Shown here: piece by piece, positions 1 through 25,049 of the stretch
Layout: every line of letters begins with the position of its first letter
Position numbering within the stretch: the first letter of the stretch is position 1
Position numbers and translations under genes: made by a program
Notes under the pieces: model-generated
Databases searched by the model: none
What the model was told of the DNA's origin: nothing
What the model saw: only the letters and a program-made list of their open reading frames with translations
Origin: Amoebidium appalachense
Lineage: Eukaryota > Ichthyosporea
Assembly (NCBI GenBank): GCA_963693365.1
Contig: CAVNZM010000011.1
Location: 5,518,001 to 5,582,000 of the forward strand
Direction: 5' to 3'
DNA length: 64,000 nt

Positions 1-166
1 AACAGCTTCACCGGATATTCATCATACGCCCTGCAGCTGAGTCTCAGTACGTAGACGGTCCACGCTAGAATAGGCAGCTGGCCGGCCGGCCGGTCAGTGT
101 ACATGTCGCACGAGCATTCGCATACACAGATACACAAAATCACACCCGCGGCTTTGACACCCACAT

Positions 167-386
<220 letters not shown>

Positions 387-517
387 TGGTGACACACTTG
401 CGTGTACTACACGCCATGCCAAGTACAACGGCCACCAAACAATCATGAATTCGCTACGGGTTGGTTCTATGACTATTGAATCATGTTACTGTGCACAATG
501 ATTTACCCAGCTCAGCT

Positions 518-571
518 AGAGAGAGAGAGAGAGAGTGAGAGAGTGAGAGAGTGAGAGAGTGAGTGAGAGAG

Positions 572-604
<33 letters not shown>

Positions 605-624
605 TGAGAGTGAGAGAGAGAGAG

Positions 625-723
<99 letters not shown>

Positions 724-737
724 AGAGAGAGAGAGAG

Positions 738-785
<48 letters not shown>

Positions 786-935
786 AAGGAGAGAGAGAGA
801 GAGAGAGAGAGACGGAGAGAGAGAGAGCCTCTGCGAGAGAGAGGGAGGGGAAGAGAGAGAGAGTGCATGTATGTGTAAAGAGAGAGAGGGAGAGGATCGA
901 CACCGGGGGGAAGGGGGGAGGGGGAGGGGGGGGGG
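518..935. repeat. compound (GA)n/(GT)n microsatellite
   Basis: Purine tract of GA repeats that switches to GT at 690-720 and again at 742-782, then returns to GA and ends in a G-rich run. The switches between GA and GT are abrupt and each block is nearly pure. Confidence 0.95.
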
Positions 936-1038
936 GGAGGAGAGCTGTTTGTGACACCGTTTGTGTGAAAGATGGGAGAAGAAGAAAAAAAAGAAGAGAA
1001 AAAAGGCAGGATCGAATCCCCTCGTGGGACGGCAGGAA

Positions 1039-1304
1039 GGGGGGGGGGGGGGGGGGGGGGGGGGGGAGGAGTTGGAGGAGGAGCACGTTATATATATATA
1101 CACAGTGTGCAGGCTCCGTAGTAACTTGAACGGGTGTGAATGAAAACGCTCTGGTTGTTGAGCCAGGCCTACGCCCAGTAATTACAGTTCTCTTAGGGTG
1201 GGTGGGTGGGTGTGTGGGTGGGTGGGTGGTGGTGGGGGGTGTGGGGGGAGGAGGGGGGGGGGAAGGGGGGAGGGGGGGGGGGGGGGGGGGGGAAGGGGGG
1301 GGGG
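1039..1304. repeat. poly-G and (GGGT)n tracts
   Basis: A G homopolymer at about 1039-1066, then a (GGGT)-rich block and a further poly-G run at 1196-1304. The plus strand could form G-quadruplexes. Unique sequence lies between the two tracts. Confidence 0.9.
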
Positions 1305-2703
1305 CAGTGCTCAGGTCACCATGCTAGTAACGGGAACCTAAAGCACTCCGGAATAACTGAGCTGAGAACTGTCATGAAGTTTGCACAAAATTTCATGGCC
1401 GCGGTAGATTAGGTGACACTCATGTAGTAATCAGGGATCCAAGGATTTTTGGGATAAATAGTCGCAATGGCTGTGTCAACTATGATGCAACCAAAATTTG
1501 TTGTGCGTACATCAAGCTGTGCATACCGTGGGTTATCCGTGGGAGTTGTGTATAATCATGTCTACGGTGAGCTTGTGGGCATGTGTGTCACCTGTATGTG
1601 TGCGTGTGTTCATGGGTGTGTGTGCGTGCATAGGGATGTGTGTGCGAATGAGTGTGCGTGTAGACGTGTGTGTACCCGGTTAGTAAGTGTACGTTGTGCA
1701 GGTAGTCTTTGTGAATGGGCGTGCGTGTGCGTGTGCGTTGGTGTGGGTGCACGTGCACATTGTGGGTGTTTGTGCGCGTGTGTGTGCAGCCCGCCGCCTT
1801 ATGGGGGCATGTGCATGTGCACCCGTGTGTGTGTGCTTTAACTGTAAAGTTTATGTGAGCATGTGGTTCACAGTTATGACAAGGATACAGATGTGCGCAC
1901 ATGCAAGCAGTAACATGGAAATTGGAGTCTGATGATTCTTCTACTACATACTTCACCCCTGACGTAACCACCACCACAAAACACTACTATAGCCGTGTTT
2001 GCTTTCGTTTTTGTCCATTTACTCTCGTTGCATGTTCCTGTTGTTGCCATGATATAAGAAACCACCCGCGGCTCTCGCACACAATTGCAAACTCCAGTCC
2101 GACGACTCACAGAGTCACGAGTTCATGCACGGCCCTCTGAACACACGGCCTTGGCGCAGAACGTCACTCGTGAACCACTTTTCAGATCCGGATGGTCAGA
2201 TCGTGCCGGGCACTTTCATATTCCTGTACACACGTATCGATGTATCGCGAGTGCCTGTACAAAATGTTACCCAAAAGTACACGACGTTACACAAAAAGTA
2301 AAACAAAAACAAAAAGTAAAACAAAAACATGCGTGCGAACACAATAATATTATACAGTGCAGAGCTACCCGCGAAAGCTCTAAGGCTGCCGAATACGAAC
2401 CTCTAGAGAGCCAGCTTGACTGTGAACGTGTTAGCGAGCTTCTTACATAGCGATTTGGACCCATCTCTGTGTGAAGAACAACTTACATTATAACCATACT
2501 GTCAGAAAGGCAAAAACGTTTAAAAGAAGGTTAATTTGCCCAACAGTGTGAACGCTGGACCAAGTTTTGTAAGATACCGGCAGCCGCATGCGGGGTTCCC
2601 GTCTGCGAAACAGGGGCGGAGGCCATGCCCCTCCTCTAGAGTGTGGCCCAGTGCAACACTTGAGCAAGGAAGTGCATACACTGGCCGTCTGTGCCTATAG
2701 CTA
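1305..2703. other. no gene recognised; mixed unique and TG-rich DNA
   Basis: The stretch holds a degenerate TG/GTGC-rich segment (about 1580-1860) and ordinary unique DNA. Open frames here are short and low-complexity. The left arm of a long inverted repeat lies at 2129-2158 (see separate entry). Confidence 0.6.
2129..2158 (+). repeat. inverted-repeat arm (partner 4441-4470)
   Basis: These 30 bases are the exact reverse complement of 4441-4470. Similarity extends inward with mismatches: both arms hold a CAGAT(C/T)CGGATGGTC block 30-60 bases further in. The arms are 2.28 kb apart. They are probably two oppositely oriented copies of a dispersed repeat, or the ends of a transposon. No transposase is visible between them. 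Confidence 0.8.
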
Positions 2704-3540
2704 ACAGAAGGGGGGAGGGGTGGGGTGGGGTGGGTGGGTGGGTGGGTGGGGGGGGGGGGGGGGGGGGGGGGGGGGGGCGAGAGTAAGAAACTCAGCGGGA
2801 GAGGGAGAGAGAGAGAAGGAAAGGGAGGGGGAGGGAGGGAGAGTGGAGAAGGAGGGGGGGAGGGGAGGGGGGGGAGGATAGATGAACTGCTTTGTGTGGG
2901 GTACAGTTTCTTGCGTCAACAGGGAGAAGGGAGGGAGAAGGAGGGGGGAGAGAGAGAGAGAGGGGGGGGGGGGGGGGGGGGAGAGAGAGAGGGACGAGGC
3001 CTCGAGAGGGAGGGAGGGGGTGGGGTGAAAGGAGGGTAGGAGGAGGGGACAGTGAGAGGCGGGGGGAGAGAGAGGTAGAGAGAGACACACAGAGAGAAAG
3101 AGAGAGGGAGGGAGAAGGAAGGACAGGATTGAGCGAGGGTGTACAGGCCGAGGGATGGATGGAGAGAGGCGGCGGGGGGTAGGGAGGGGGGAAGGGCGGG
3201 GGGAGACAACCATAGAATTGTAGATCTTTGCATCTGCGTCTCAACAGGCACATGGCCTGGGGGGGGAAATGGAGCTTGAAGGGAGGAATAGAAGGGAGGG
3301 ATGTATCATATAGTGGAGGGGGAGAGAGAGAGAGAGAGAGGGACGGACGAGGGAGCTCAAAGGAGAGGGAGGGAGGGAAGGAGGGAGGGCGAGAGTTTGG
3401 ATATGTGAGCTGTGCGACCTGTGAGATTAAGTTAGAGAAAAGAGAATAAAGGGGCGAGAGAGGTAACGAGTGGGTGTGTGTATTTGTGGGGGGTGGGGGG
3501 AGAGGGAGGGAGGGGGAGGGGGGGAGGGGGGGGGGGGGGA
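2704..3540. repeat. long purine (G/A) tract
   Basis: Over 800 bases with strong strand asymmetry: poly-G runs (2748-2777, 2961-2980, 3511-3540), GGGA and GAGA repeats, and very few pyrimidines. It may form triplex or quadruplex structures. There is no coding sequence. Confidence 0.9.
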
Positions 3541-4153
3541 AGGCCGGGGTTGTGGTTGCCTCTCACTGTCCAGAGTTCGGAGGGGAGGGAGGAGATGGAA
3601 CAGTTACGGGGGGATCTCAAAGTGCCTTCTGACTACTCTTATGAGATCGTGGTACTGTGCCGCAAGTAAACACGCGGGCTGCTGGACAACGAAAAAAAGA
3701 AGCTCTTTCAGCCGTTAATTAGATATCATAACCACAGGTTTGTAGCAAAACCCTCTGCACCCGTCTACTAACCTGAGTCACAACATAGAATCCCGTGCAG
3801 ACACTACCTCTTCAGTGCACTACGTCTGACATGGACAGATGCTTTCACGTGATCACTCATACTGCGCACCGTGATATCAACACGTCACTCAAAGAGTAAG
3901 CTATAACGTTAGGGACAGAAGGCAAGAAGCAAAGGCAGCCGGAAAACGGCAACAGCTACAATAAGGGCTCATTCGGAAAGTGCGCTCTTTAGGAAAGGAA
4001 ATGAAAAGGATGCCACCCAAGACACAAACAGTGGGACTCAAACCTCGCCAACCAGCACGAAAAGCTTTGACCCACTCGTGTTTTTCGCTGATATTGCAGG
4101 CCAACAGCAAGGCCTACGGGATCCTGCTCTGACGGCCTTGGCCAACATCCCAG
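3541..4153. other. no gene recognised
   Basis: Unique, non-repetitive DNA. I see no frame with convincing codon content and no RNA gene. Confidence 0.5.
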
Positions 4154-4264
4154 GCCCTGCTCAACCTGGCTGCTATCGAGGCAGATCTAGGCTATGAGGT
4201 CGATGAGGAGGAGGAGGTTGCACCCTCCACGGCCAGTATAGAATCTGTAACTAAATATGTATGA
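4154..4264 (+). CDS. possible terminal exon, acidic C-terminus (hypothetical)
   Basis: After an AG acceptor (AACATCCCAG, 4144-4153) a frame stays open for 36 codons to TGA at 4262-4264. It reads ALLNLAAIEADLGYEVDEEE at the start and then a Val/Ala/Ser-rich tail. The composition (Leu/Ala-rich then a run of acidic residues) looks protein-like, and an in-frame stop just upstream of the acceptor means it would have to be spliced. No upstream exon was found and no family is recognised. This could be chance. Confidence 0.3.
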   Translation, partial: ALLNLAAIEADLGYEVDEEEEVAPSTASIESVTKYV

Positions 4265-6156
4265 ACGTATGTATACATTATGTATGTATGTTTTAATGCA
4301 CAGGCTTTTTATTTTTCGGTCAGTGTGCCCCACCAAGTTTTGGCTTGTTTCTTGCGAAGTGACTGAAGTTCGAGCGAAAACTCTAATATGCATGATTTGG
4401 ACCATCCGAATCTGAAATTGATGACGTAGCACTAATAGCCTGCGCCAAGGCCGTGTGTTCAGAGGGCCGTGGTTCATGTTGGCACACAGATGCCTGTGGT
4501 GCGCAGAGAACCAATCAACGGCAGCATTGGCTTCGATCATAGTGACTATTACCCTTTTTACATGACATTCACTTTGTTAAACATTTGTTGTATGGATTGT
4601 TAAAAATTAAAAACCAAAAATGCAATCAAAAGGCGTGAATAAAGAGAAAATGTATGCTTCTGTGATGGTTGCGTTGTGCCGGTGTTTAGATCTGACGCAG
4701 AATTGCGCATATCGAACAACCAAGTTTACCTGTCTGTACACTACGGCGTGCAAAAACCCCCAGAGTTGGTTTGCAACATGCAGCTTTGGGTTCACAAAGA
4801 GGTAAAAAACGTGAACTATACAAGGAAAAATAGACATAGAATAGGGATAAGATACTATAAAACAAAAGGTGGACTCTAGAACTACTTGTTTTGTTATTCA
4901 TCTATCGGTGCATTTTGAGAAGGATCTACGTCGAAACTTGGATACCCAGACAGTTCGAGTAGGCTACAGCCCTCGCCGTGGTCTATAATACTCCCTATAG
5001 CAACACCAATAAGGTATGGACGCCTCTTCCCTTCCTTTCCACTCGATAACTTGCTATTTTGCTTGTGTGCAGGGCGAGCACAAAAACTGTTGAGAGGCTG
5101 GACCAGGTTACTAAGCTCCACGCTCACACGGCCAAACTGCTGAAGGTTACATGGTGTAAGAAGTATAAAGATCAATTTTCTCGTTTGTCAATAAGCTGAA
5201 ACTGTAACTTGCTTCGATCTCCCTTCCCTTTTCTTATTTCCCAACAATTTCAGCTTCCTCTTGTCTTTCTTAACACGGTCGACTCTAATTTAGATTGACA
5301 CCACACGTGGGCATGAAGTCTTGAAACGCCCGTGATGTGTTCGGGGTTCCTCCAGAGTCACTAACGTTGCTCTAAAATCTAAAAGGGTGCTTTTTTGGTT
5401 CTGTTGAATACGTGAGCATGTTTCTATGCAAAACTTTGAACTGGCAAAGGAGGTAGGCCAGTTCACGATTGTGCTTTCTCACTTGATGTAAGGCAGTTTG
5501 TTAACCCATATGCACTTTATAAAACACAGATTCATCTACCAGAGCTTCGGTCAAAAACGTGCTGTGCGCACACTACTGTAAGCTACGCCAGAATGTCTGC
5601 CCTGTCAGTCGATAACAGGGTATGTGGTCTATGTGTCCTCCTTTTCACTGGCTCCTGAGTTGTGGCATACTGTACAGGTCTTGAGAAAGATAGCATCGGA
5701 AAGTTTGGCTTTGAGTGGGGGATTATCACACTTTGACAGGAAGGAACGGTATTTGTGGGGGGCGCCGGGGGGGGGGGAGGGGGGGAGCGGGGGAGAGAGA
5801 GATGAGGGATGGGAGAGGAGGGAAGGGGGGGCTCTACTGGCCCCGGGGAGCGGGGCGGAGGAGGAGGTGAGGGTAGGGGGTGAGCGGAAAGAGAAATAGT
5901 CGTGCGGGGAGAGGGGGACAAGAGATCAACTTAAGGAAAATAGGTGTGGTTTTTGTGCTGATGTTGGTGGTGGGGATTACACGTTATGTAAAAAAAATGG
6001 GGTGCAGGCGGGTATGGAAGGTGTGAAAAGTTATTCACAAGTTAAATCGCACTTTTCCTGGCCCCAGCACCAACTTTTTTTTTGCTATTGCATACTACAT
6101 TGAAGACAAACACTCGGCAGGCATTACCTCGTTCCCTGCCAACCCTCCCCCCCCCC

Positions 6157-6187
<31 letters not shown>

Positions 6188-6338
6188 AGCCACACCCATC
6201 TCAATAGTTCCTTCCCTCAACCACTGCATGCCCTATTCTCGACCGAATCTTTCTAAACTGCCATCTACGCCTTCCCTCTCAACCCGTTCAACTCCCTACC
6301 CGATTCACTGTGTCTGACTTTGCCATCCACGACCACAG
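4265..6338. other. intergenic or intronic DNA, no confident gene
   Basis: Mostly unique DNA. It holds the right inverted-repeat arm (4441-4470), a G-rich tract (5758-5890) and poly-C followed by (CA)n at 6146-6188. A short open segment at about 5679-5748, between an ACAG acceptor and a GTATTT donor, might be an exon, but its phase does not join to the next exon. Confidence 0.5.
4441..4470 (-). repeat. inverted-repeat arm (partner 2129-2158)
   Basis: Exact 30-base reverse complement of 2129-2158; see that entry. Confidence 0.8.
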
Positions 6339-6818
6339 AGTCTTCTCTTGTCGCCAAGTGCGAGCGTCCACCGAAGCAAAAGCGATGGCAAGACCAGGAT
6401 ACAAGCGGGTCTGTCCAAGTTTGCAGGCACCCTAAAACGTTCTCTCTCCACCGAGGTTTTGCCCCATGCGCGCCCGTCGGACGATTCCACCCGAACGATC
6501 AAAGACTTCCCCACCGTTTCAGATGGAATTAGTGGCTATGTGGATCTTTTGACGAGCCAGTTGAATGCAAAGAAGAAGGAGAGCAGCGAGCTCCAAGCCA
6601 AGGCGGAGGAGAAAGCGAGAGCGATTGAAAAGCTGAGGCAGCAGGTGGAGGCGGCGAGGGAGGAGGCCGGGAAGAGCGAACGCGCGCTCGGCGCAGTGGA
6701 GCAAGAAAACAAGATGTTGAGGGAGGAGTTGGAGAGGCATAGGAGGGAACTTGCGGAGGCGAAAGCAGAGAGCGCGCTGCTCAAGCGGATAGTCTCAGAG
6801 CCCATGGAGGGTGTCTGA
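6339..6818 (+). CDS. terminal exon of a coiled-coil protein (hypothetical)
   Basis: The exon starts after a CACGACCACAG acceptor and runs open for 159 codons to TGA at 6816-6818. The first half is Ser/Lys-rich and basic (for example SASVHRSKSDGKTRIQ). The second half, from the segment GYVDLLTSQLNAKKKE onward, is a continuous heptad-type coiled coil rich in Glu, Lys, Ala and Leu, about 80 residues long, ending RIVSEPMEGV. This suggests a cytoskeletal or scaffold-type protein; the exact family is not recognised. I prefer the exon reading to an ATG start because the frame is open up to the acceptor and no ATG opens the coding-like part. Upstream exons were not found. A GTGTCT at the very end could be a weak donor, but the in-frame stop is the simpler reading. 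Confidence 0.65.
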   Translation, partial: SLLLSPSASVHRSKSDGKTRIQAGLSKFAGTLKRSLSTEVLPHARPSDDSTRTIKDFPTVSDGISGYVDLLTSQLNAKKKESSELQAKAEEKARAIEKLRQQVEAAREEAGKSERALGAVEQENKMLREELERHRRELAEAKAESALLKRIVSEPMEGV

Positions 6819-7555
6819 GTGCGATTAGCGGCGGGTGGCCATGGGGATGGTTTTGTGAACTGGGGATTTGGTTGAGGGGGGGAGGGGGGGGGGGGGGGGG
6901 GGGAGGTTGTAAGGGAGTTGAGCTATTATGCGGAAGTATGCAGGATGCGGAAATATGCAGGCATGCACAAACATGCCGGCACACACACATAGAGACACGT
7001 GCTTGCGCGCACACATGATGCGCCACACACAGGCGCACACAGACACACGCAAAAACACACACACACTCACACTCACACTCACACACACTCATACCAGGTT
7101 ATTAGGCACACACTTCATGCTCTGGAGGCCAGAGTTGCGACGGAGTGTGCACATTGACCCTCTGGTTGTTTTGAAATGGGTTGGCTCTACGTTTTATTTG
7201 ATTCAACCATGATGTTTTTGACATTATACTATGATTTCACGAATGCCCGAGATCCTGGATCTATCCCTATGTAGCGACAAATTTGATTTCAAGTAGTGTT
7301 TCATACCGATTTGCGGAATTGTTTTACCTTTCACATAGATTTTACAAGCAGCGTGTATGCCTTTTGTGTGGGACATGGTAAGAACTTCTGTATAGTAGCG
7401 CTGTAAAGCCTCATTTCGTTTATCAATACATACATATCCCAAGTGGTGGTCAAGTTGTTTGGCATGGTGGCTCTATGAAATATTCCAAGCCATTTCTATG
7501 GGCTATTGCAACTTCGAGAAGTAAATATGCAAATGCTATGTTTGTGAAGCATTCC

Positions 7556-7597
<42 letters not shown>

Positions 7598-8383
7598 CCA
7601 CCACCACCAGCACCACTGCACACACGCACAAACACACATACAGTACACACACACCTCTGCCCCCGCCTTTCCCCTCGAACGAGCAAAATTGATCACAGAC
7701 ATGTCAGACGATAAAGACGAAATGAAGAGACCCTCGTCACATTTCCTTCCTTAACAATTCTGTTTTTGATATTAGACACATCTCTATGCATACAAGCGTA
7801 TGTACTGTACGGAAAGGCCGGCCCCGATGACTAAGTCACTGTGAAAGAAAAAAAATTTATGCTCTGTTTCGATCGTGTGAAAGAAGGAAGACACAGAATC
7901 GATGCCTCCTAGAGCGTGATCTAGGAGGACCTGGTCAATCTACACGATGATTGGATATGGGCGCACCGCGTCAAAAAAAGGAGCCAATCAGATGCGATTT
8001 TGGTTCGGTTACAAGGTGTAGGGGGAACGGCGCGCAACTGTGTCAGTTTTAGAACTGTGTAGAGTCACACAATATGCCAGAGTATCATAGTTACATAGTA
8101 GGTTATGTTTTACGTAAAAAAAATATAATAACAAAGTGAATTAATCTTAACGAGTTGCAATTCTCATAAATTATGCGTGTTCCTATGTTTTGGGGTCATG
8201 TGGACGTACATAGCGGATGCTCCTAGATTAATGGGTCACAGTGGACTTACGTCCTTTCGAAATTAGTGTTCATTATGATGTGCACCTTTTCGGCACCGGC
8301 CATAACACTTCACTAAAGAAACGTAGTCTATTGAATAACCGATACCACTTTTCAAACGGGTGGCATTAATTACTTGTTACAAG
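6819..8383. other. no gene recognised; simple repeats and unique DNA
   Basis: Contains poly-G (6880-6903), CA/CACTCA repeats (6985-7092) and a poly-C run (7557-7595). At 7904-7927 there is a short perfect hairpin (9-bp arms CCTCCTAGA/TCTAGGAGG). The rest is unique DNA with no recognisable gene. Confidence 0.5.
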
Positions 8384-8527
8384 GTCTTACTGCTCAGGAT
8401 TTACATGCAAAATCAGGGGCAGGTGAAACGCCTGTTCCGGTAGTTAGCGAAAGCAAGGGCATAGGGCCGCTCTCAGCTAGAAAGTCACACAAGCAGAAGA
8501 GGGTTGCTAACGAGAAAACAAGGGCGG
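8384..8527 (+). CDS. probable internal exon (hypothetical, Ser/Lys-rich)
   Basis: A 144-nt open segment between a TTACAAG acceptor and a GCGG|GTAAGA donor, phase 1 in and phase 1 out. It codes for a basic, Ser/Lys-rich stretch including GIGPLSARKSHKQKRV. The style matches the gene that follows at 9232-21954, so it is probably one of that gene's upstream exons. The next confident exon needs phase 0, so at least one small exon between them is still missing, or one boundary is wrong. Confidence 0.45.
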
Positions 8528-8936
8528 GTAAGATAGTGTCGCATTTTGCCAAAACATGAGTGTCGAGGTTAAGGTTACGCGTCCATCCCAGGCAGGTGCC
8601 CCCCAAGATCCCAAAAGTCAAAACGTGTGTGCTCATTTGTTATGGGGTGGTTCAAAAAGCCCTTCGGGATGGTCATTTAAATGGCGCCCCCAAAAATGCT
8701 AATATCTTTTATAGTTGATCAAGTTTAGGTTAATCAGCTGCATGAAGCCGGTTGTGGTAGGTACATCGAGTTTTTACTGTGGAAGATCCATGTGGGATAC
8801 GTGCTAGATCTTCACTGCGAATATGAATCTTGTGGTTGCGTAGATTGGGTTTGATAGTGACATGAAGCTTCTTCTTTGGTACGTGTTGTACCGGGGAGTT
8901 GAAGAGGTGTGTGGTGCGTGTGTGTGCATGTGTGTA

Positions 8937-9144
<208 letters not shown>

Positions 9145-9231
9145 GAGGGGCTTGCAGGCAGAGATCTCTACTGGCTTTGCCTCTATAACAGTATAGCAAT
9201 ATTGTTTCTGACTTTTGTGTTAATCCTCAAG

Positions 9232-21954
<12,723 letters not shown>

Positions 21955-22055
21955 TCTTACGCTCCTGGTACGACACATTTTTACTTATCGTCTCGGCGTA
22001 TGGTTTGATGGAGATATGTGCAGCATGCACACAGAGTGTCCCAGGGCAGCCCGAA

Positions 22056-22132
22056 AATAAAAAAAAATAAAAAAAAATAAAAAAAAATAAAAAAATAAAA
22101 AAATAAAAAATAAAAAAAAACAAAAAAAAGAA
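22056..22132. repeat. (A)nT-rich tract after the gene
   Basis: A-rich tract with T every 7-9 bases, about 100 bases downstream of the stop codon at 21954. It could be 3'-UTR sequence or the tail of an old retroposon. Confidence 0.7.
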
Positions 22133-22545
22133 ACGGGGAACCCCAACTCATTGATTTTTCTTAGTCTCTAGTCTCTATGGTGTCTCGTAGAGAAAGTAAA
22201 CCCTGATATATAATCATCACCAGACATCTATGTACGTGATCATGATATACCACCAAGGGGATATTCCGAGCAAAAACCCCTCATACCTGAGACTGGTCTC
22301 TCTTTGCCTCGAGTAAACAGCGTAAATCCCCCCATACCCATGTCTCTCATAACTGTGACACTGTGTTTTACGTGCCTGCGTGACACATGCCTAGAATAGA
22401 AGAAGGGAGGAGGGGGGGCGATGTGAATAAGGTGTCCCCCTGCCAGTAACTACACAAGAAATCATACAATCACACACCGGTCCCACCTTCCGTGTGTCTA
22501 TTTGTCCCTAGGCAACATCCCGTATACAGTACGTGCAACCCGTCC

Positions 22546-22583
<38 letters not shown>

Positions 22584-22656
22584 GCCCCTCGCCCCTTCTC
22601 CTCCCCCAAATCTCTCTCCTTCAAATTCACACCCAGGATAAACCCAGGATAAACCC
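22133..22656. other. no gene recognised; contains a poly-C tract
   Basis: Unique DNA between two convergent genes, with a C homopolymer at 22549-22580. Confidence 0.5.
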
Positions 22657-23280
22657 TCAATCCCCCTTCATCGCCACCACCTCCCCCTCCACCGCACCAT
22701 CACTCTCCCCCAAACCCGACCTCTGTGTTGTTGACGTGTTCCTCCCGGGCAATCTCCGTGCGATTCGCGCCACGAACGCAGGTGAAGACCTATTCCTCTT
22801 GATCGTCGAATCAGCGACCGAGGGCCTCCCAAGCTCCAAATCAGCAGAGTTGCCCTGTGTGTGTCTCCTCGTAGGAGGGGTGGCACCCGCGTCGGCGCGG
22901 TTTCTCTCCCCCGATGTTTTCTCCCCGAAATGGATGTATTCCTGTTGAAGCCTTTGCATGATTCTCTTCATCTCCCGCCTCGAAGGCGTAACTTCAATCC
23001 CCCCCGCGCGCGAACCAAACCCATCCTCGTTCCCTGCCATCCCTCCTGAACCTGAGCCCATTGCACCCGAGAGGAACCCCGGGCTGCGTGGTTTCACCCT
23101 GGGTGATGGGTGTGTGTGCACGTCAGGTGTGCGGCTGTTGGGGGCCTATCTGCCGTGTATTGCTGCACGTATGGCTATAACTTCTCCTCAACCTCCTTTT
23201 GTACCCTCACTAGAAGGGTCTGTACACTCTCTGGCCCAATTTCGTGCCTCTCTTGGCCCAGTCCGTTCAAGCCGTTGGAG
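22657..23280 (-). CDS. two-exon 3' part of a hypothetical gene
   Basis: On the minus strand, an exon 23280-23211 (acceptor CTTTGCAG, donor CTA|GTGAGG, phase 2 in and 0 out) joins in frame across a 65-nt intron to a terminal exon 23145-22657 that ends in TGA. The protein is Arg/Ser-rich and hydrophilic. It includes a probable short helix (RREMKRIMQRLQQEYIHF) and a basic stretch FVARIARRLPGRN. No family is recognised. Upstream exons must lie beyond 23280 in the simple-repeat region. It is convergent with the 9232-21954 gene. Confidence 0.5.
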
Positions 23281-23299
23281 CTGCAAAGGAGGGGGAGGA

Positions 23300-23322
23300 G
23301 GGGGTGGGAGTGGGGGGAGGGG

Positions 23323-23359
<37 letters not shown>

Positions 23360-23440
23360 GAAGGGGCAGGGGGAGGGGGGAGAGGGGAGGAGAGTTAGAA
23401 CTTGTTATAGAGTACGAAGACAACGTCAGCGGGTGCCCTC

Positions 23441-23480
<40 letters not shown>
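23300..23480. repeat. poly-G tracts
   Basis: G runs at 23324-23358 and 23444-23480 flank a short unique block. They lie within the presumed intron upstream of the 23211-23280 exon. Confidence 0.85.
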
Positions 23481-23481
<1 letters not shown>

Positions 23482-23572
23482 TATGGGTGCGTGTTGATAA
23501 AATCTACCAATGTGCGTGGTGGCTGAATACACATCCACCCACCCACCCTCCCCACCCACCCTTCTCTCCCCA

Positions 23573-23615
23573 CGCACACACACGCGCGCGCGCGCTCACC
23601 TACGCACACGTGCGT

Positions 23616-23678
<63 letters not shown>

Positions 23679-23776
23679 TCCGTGTGTACGTGTGTGTGTG
23701 TGTTTGTATGTGTGTACGTGTGTGTGCGGCGCCTGTTTTGTGTGTGTGCGCGCGTGCGCACGCGCCGAGTGTGTAC

Positions 23777-23835
<59 letters not shown>

Positions 23836-23860
23836 ATTTGTATGTGTGTACGTGTGTGTT
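23573..23860. repeat. (CA)n and (TG)n in inverted arrangement
   Basis: CA repeats at 23616-23675 and TG repeats at 23782-23834 are complementary and could pair across about 105 bases. CG-rich alternating purine-pyrimidine DNA (23583-23595, 23748-23765) flanks them. Confidence 0.9.
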
Positions 23861-24327
23861 CGTAGGTGCTGCACACTACAGAGATCCAGCACATAAAAGT
23901 TTACCAAAGCAGCAGGAAAGTTACAATACCTTGGTAGAGTGTGCAATACCTTGGTAGAGGCACCCAAAGGGGCAGAGGTGAACACTACTTCTCTGCACAA
24001 CGTCTGCCTTTGTCTAGCACGAGGTCTCGTATACATGCATGCATTCATGCTCTCGCGTGTCTGCATGTTCCGGCATGAACTTCATACGCCTTGACGAGTA
24101 CATGCAACCCTCTCAACAGGTGAATGATTTCTCAAGTGTGCCCTTCTCTACGTGTGAGTATCTCGGTGTGGACACGTGCGGTGGGGTGTATCTTGGTGAC
24201 GAACAGGGCTGTTGGCGACAACCACATGAGGTGCATGCAGCCCCTACCCTGCACACCACCCTCAGCCACGTGTTTCATGACCAGGCCACCACAGCCACTA
24301 CGAGGCGACCATGGGCTGGAGCACCAC

Positions 24328-24329
24328 TG

Positions 24330-24378
<49 letters not shown>

Positions 24379-24399
24379 CTCTCTCTCTCTCTCTCTCTC

Positions 24400-24440
<41 letters not shown>
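24328..24440. repeat. compound (CA)n(CT)n(C)n
   Basis: Three abutting tracts: CA (24328-24375), CT (24376-24401) and C (24402-24438). Confidence 0.95.
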
Positions 24441-24442
<2 letters not shown>

Positions 24443-24812
24443 CCATTCAGCCTCGCACAACCATCTTCACACAATAACCCCTCATTAAGTTCCGGTTTGT
24501 GTGTAGAATCTAGAGTCATTGCCCGAGGAGATCTGTGTGACTGAAGATAGTGAGCCGAGGCGATGCGGTTACCCACTTGAACGAGCCTTTCAGCAGACCA
24601 GCGCACTTGAACTTGGATGACGTGGAATAAAGAAAACAAAGAAGATAGAAACATGACCTGAAAGGGGGGGGCGGGGGGCGGGGGGGGGGATCAAACAGTT
24701 TTTCCACCCGCGTTTCGTCATCAGAGACCTAAAGAATGGTTCCGTCACAAAGACCTCAGATGCCATTGCGAGCTACTTCATCTGGCCATCGTATTTGCAA
24801 AGGTTGCTTATG

Positions 24813-25049
24813 CTAGCAAGAACTGTAGGTGGATGTTTGGACTGAAGGAGGGGCCTTGGCATACAGATGCCAACGGGAATTCCTCCCTATAAGCCATCTG
24901 TGTGCTTTTCCTATCTCCAGCATATGACGTAAGGTCGAGAACGCCCTGGACATCAATAGCCGTGCTTGAATGTCTCCAAGTAAGTGAAGGTCAAAGCCAT
25001 GCCTAATGTGATTGTACTCTTCCACGGGTATGGTTAACACGTGACTGAA
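24813..25049 (-). CDS. possible terminal exon (hypothetical)
   Basis: After an acceptor CCTTTCAG on the minus strand a frame is open for 78 codons to a TAG. The product is mixed hydrophobic and basic (for example EEYNHIRHGFDLHLLGDIQ), which is unlike the low-complexity frames around it. No family is recognised and no partner exon was found. Confidence 0.3.
   Translation of the reverse strand, partial: FSHVLTIPVEEYNHIRHGFDLHLLGDIQARLLMSRAFSTLRHMLEIGKAHRWLIGRNSRWHLYAKAPPSVQTSTYSSC

Noticed and set aside
5583-5921. Pro/Ser-rich minus-strand ORF
   Set aside because: Low-complexity translation of a G/GA-rich tract without splice or family support.
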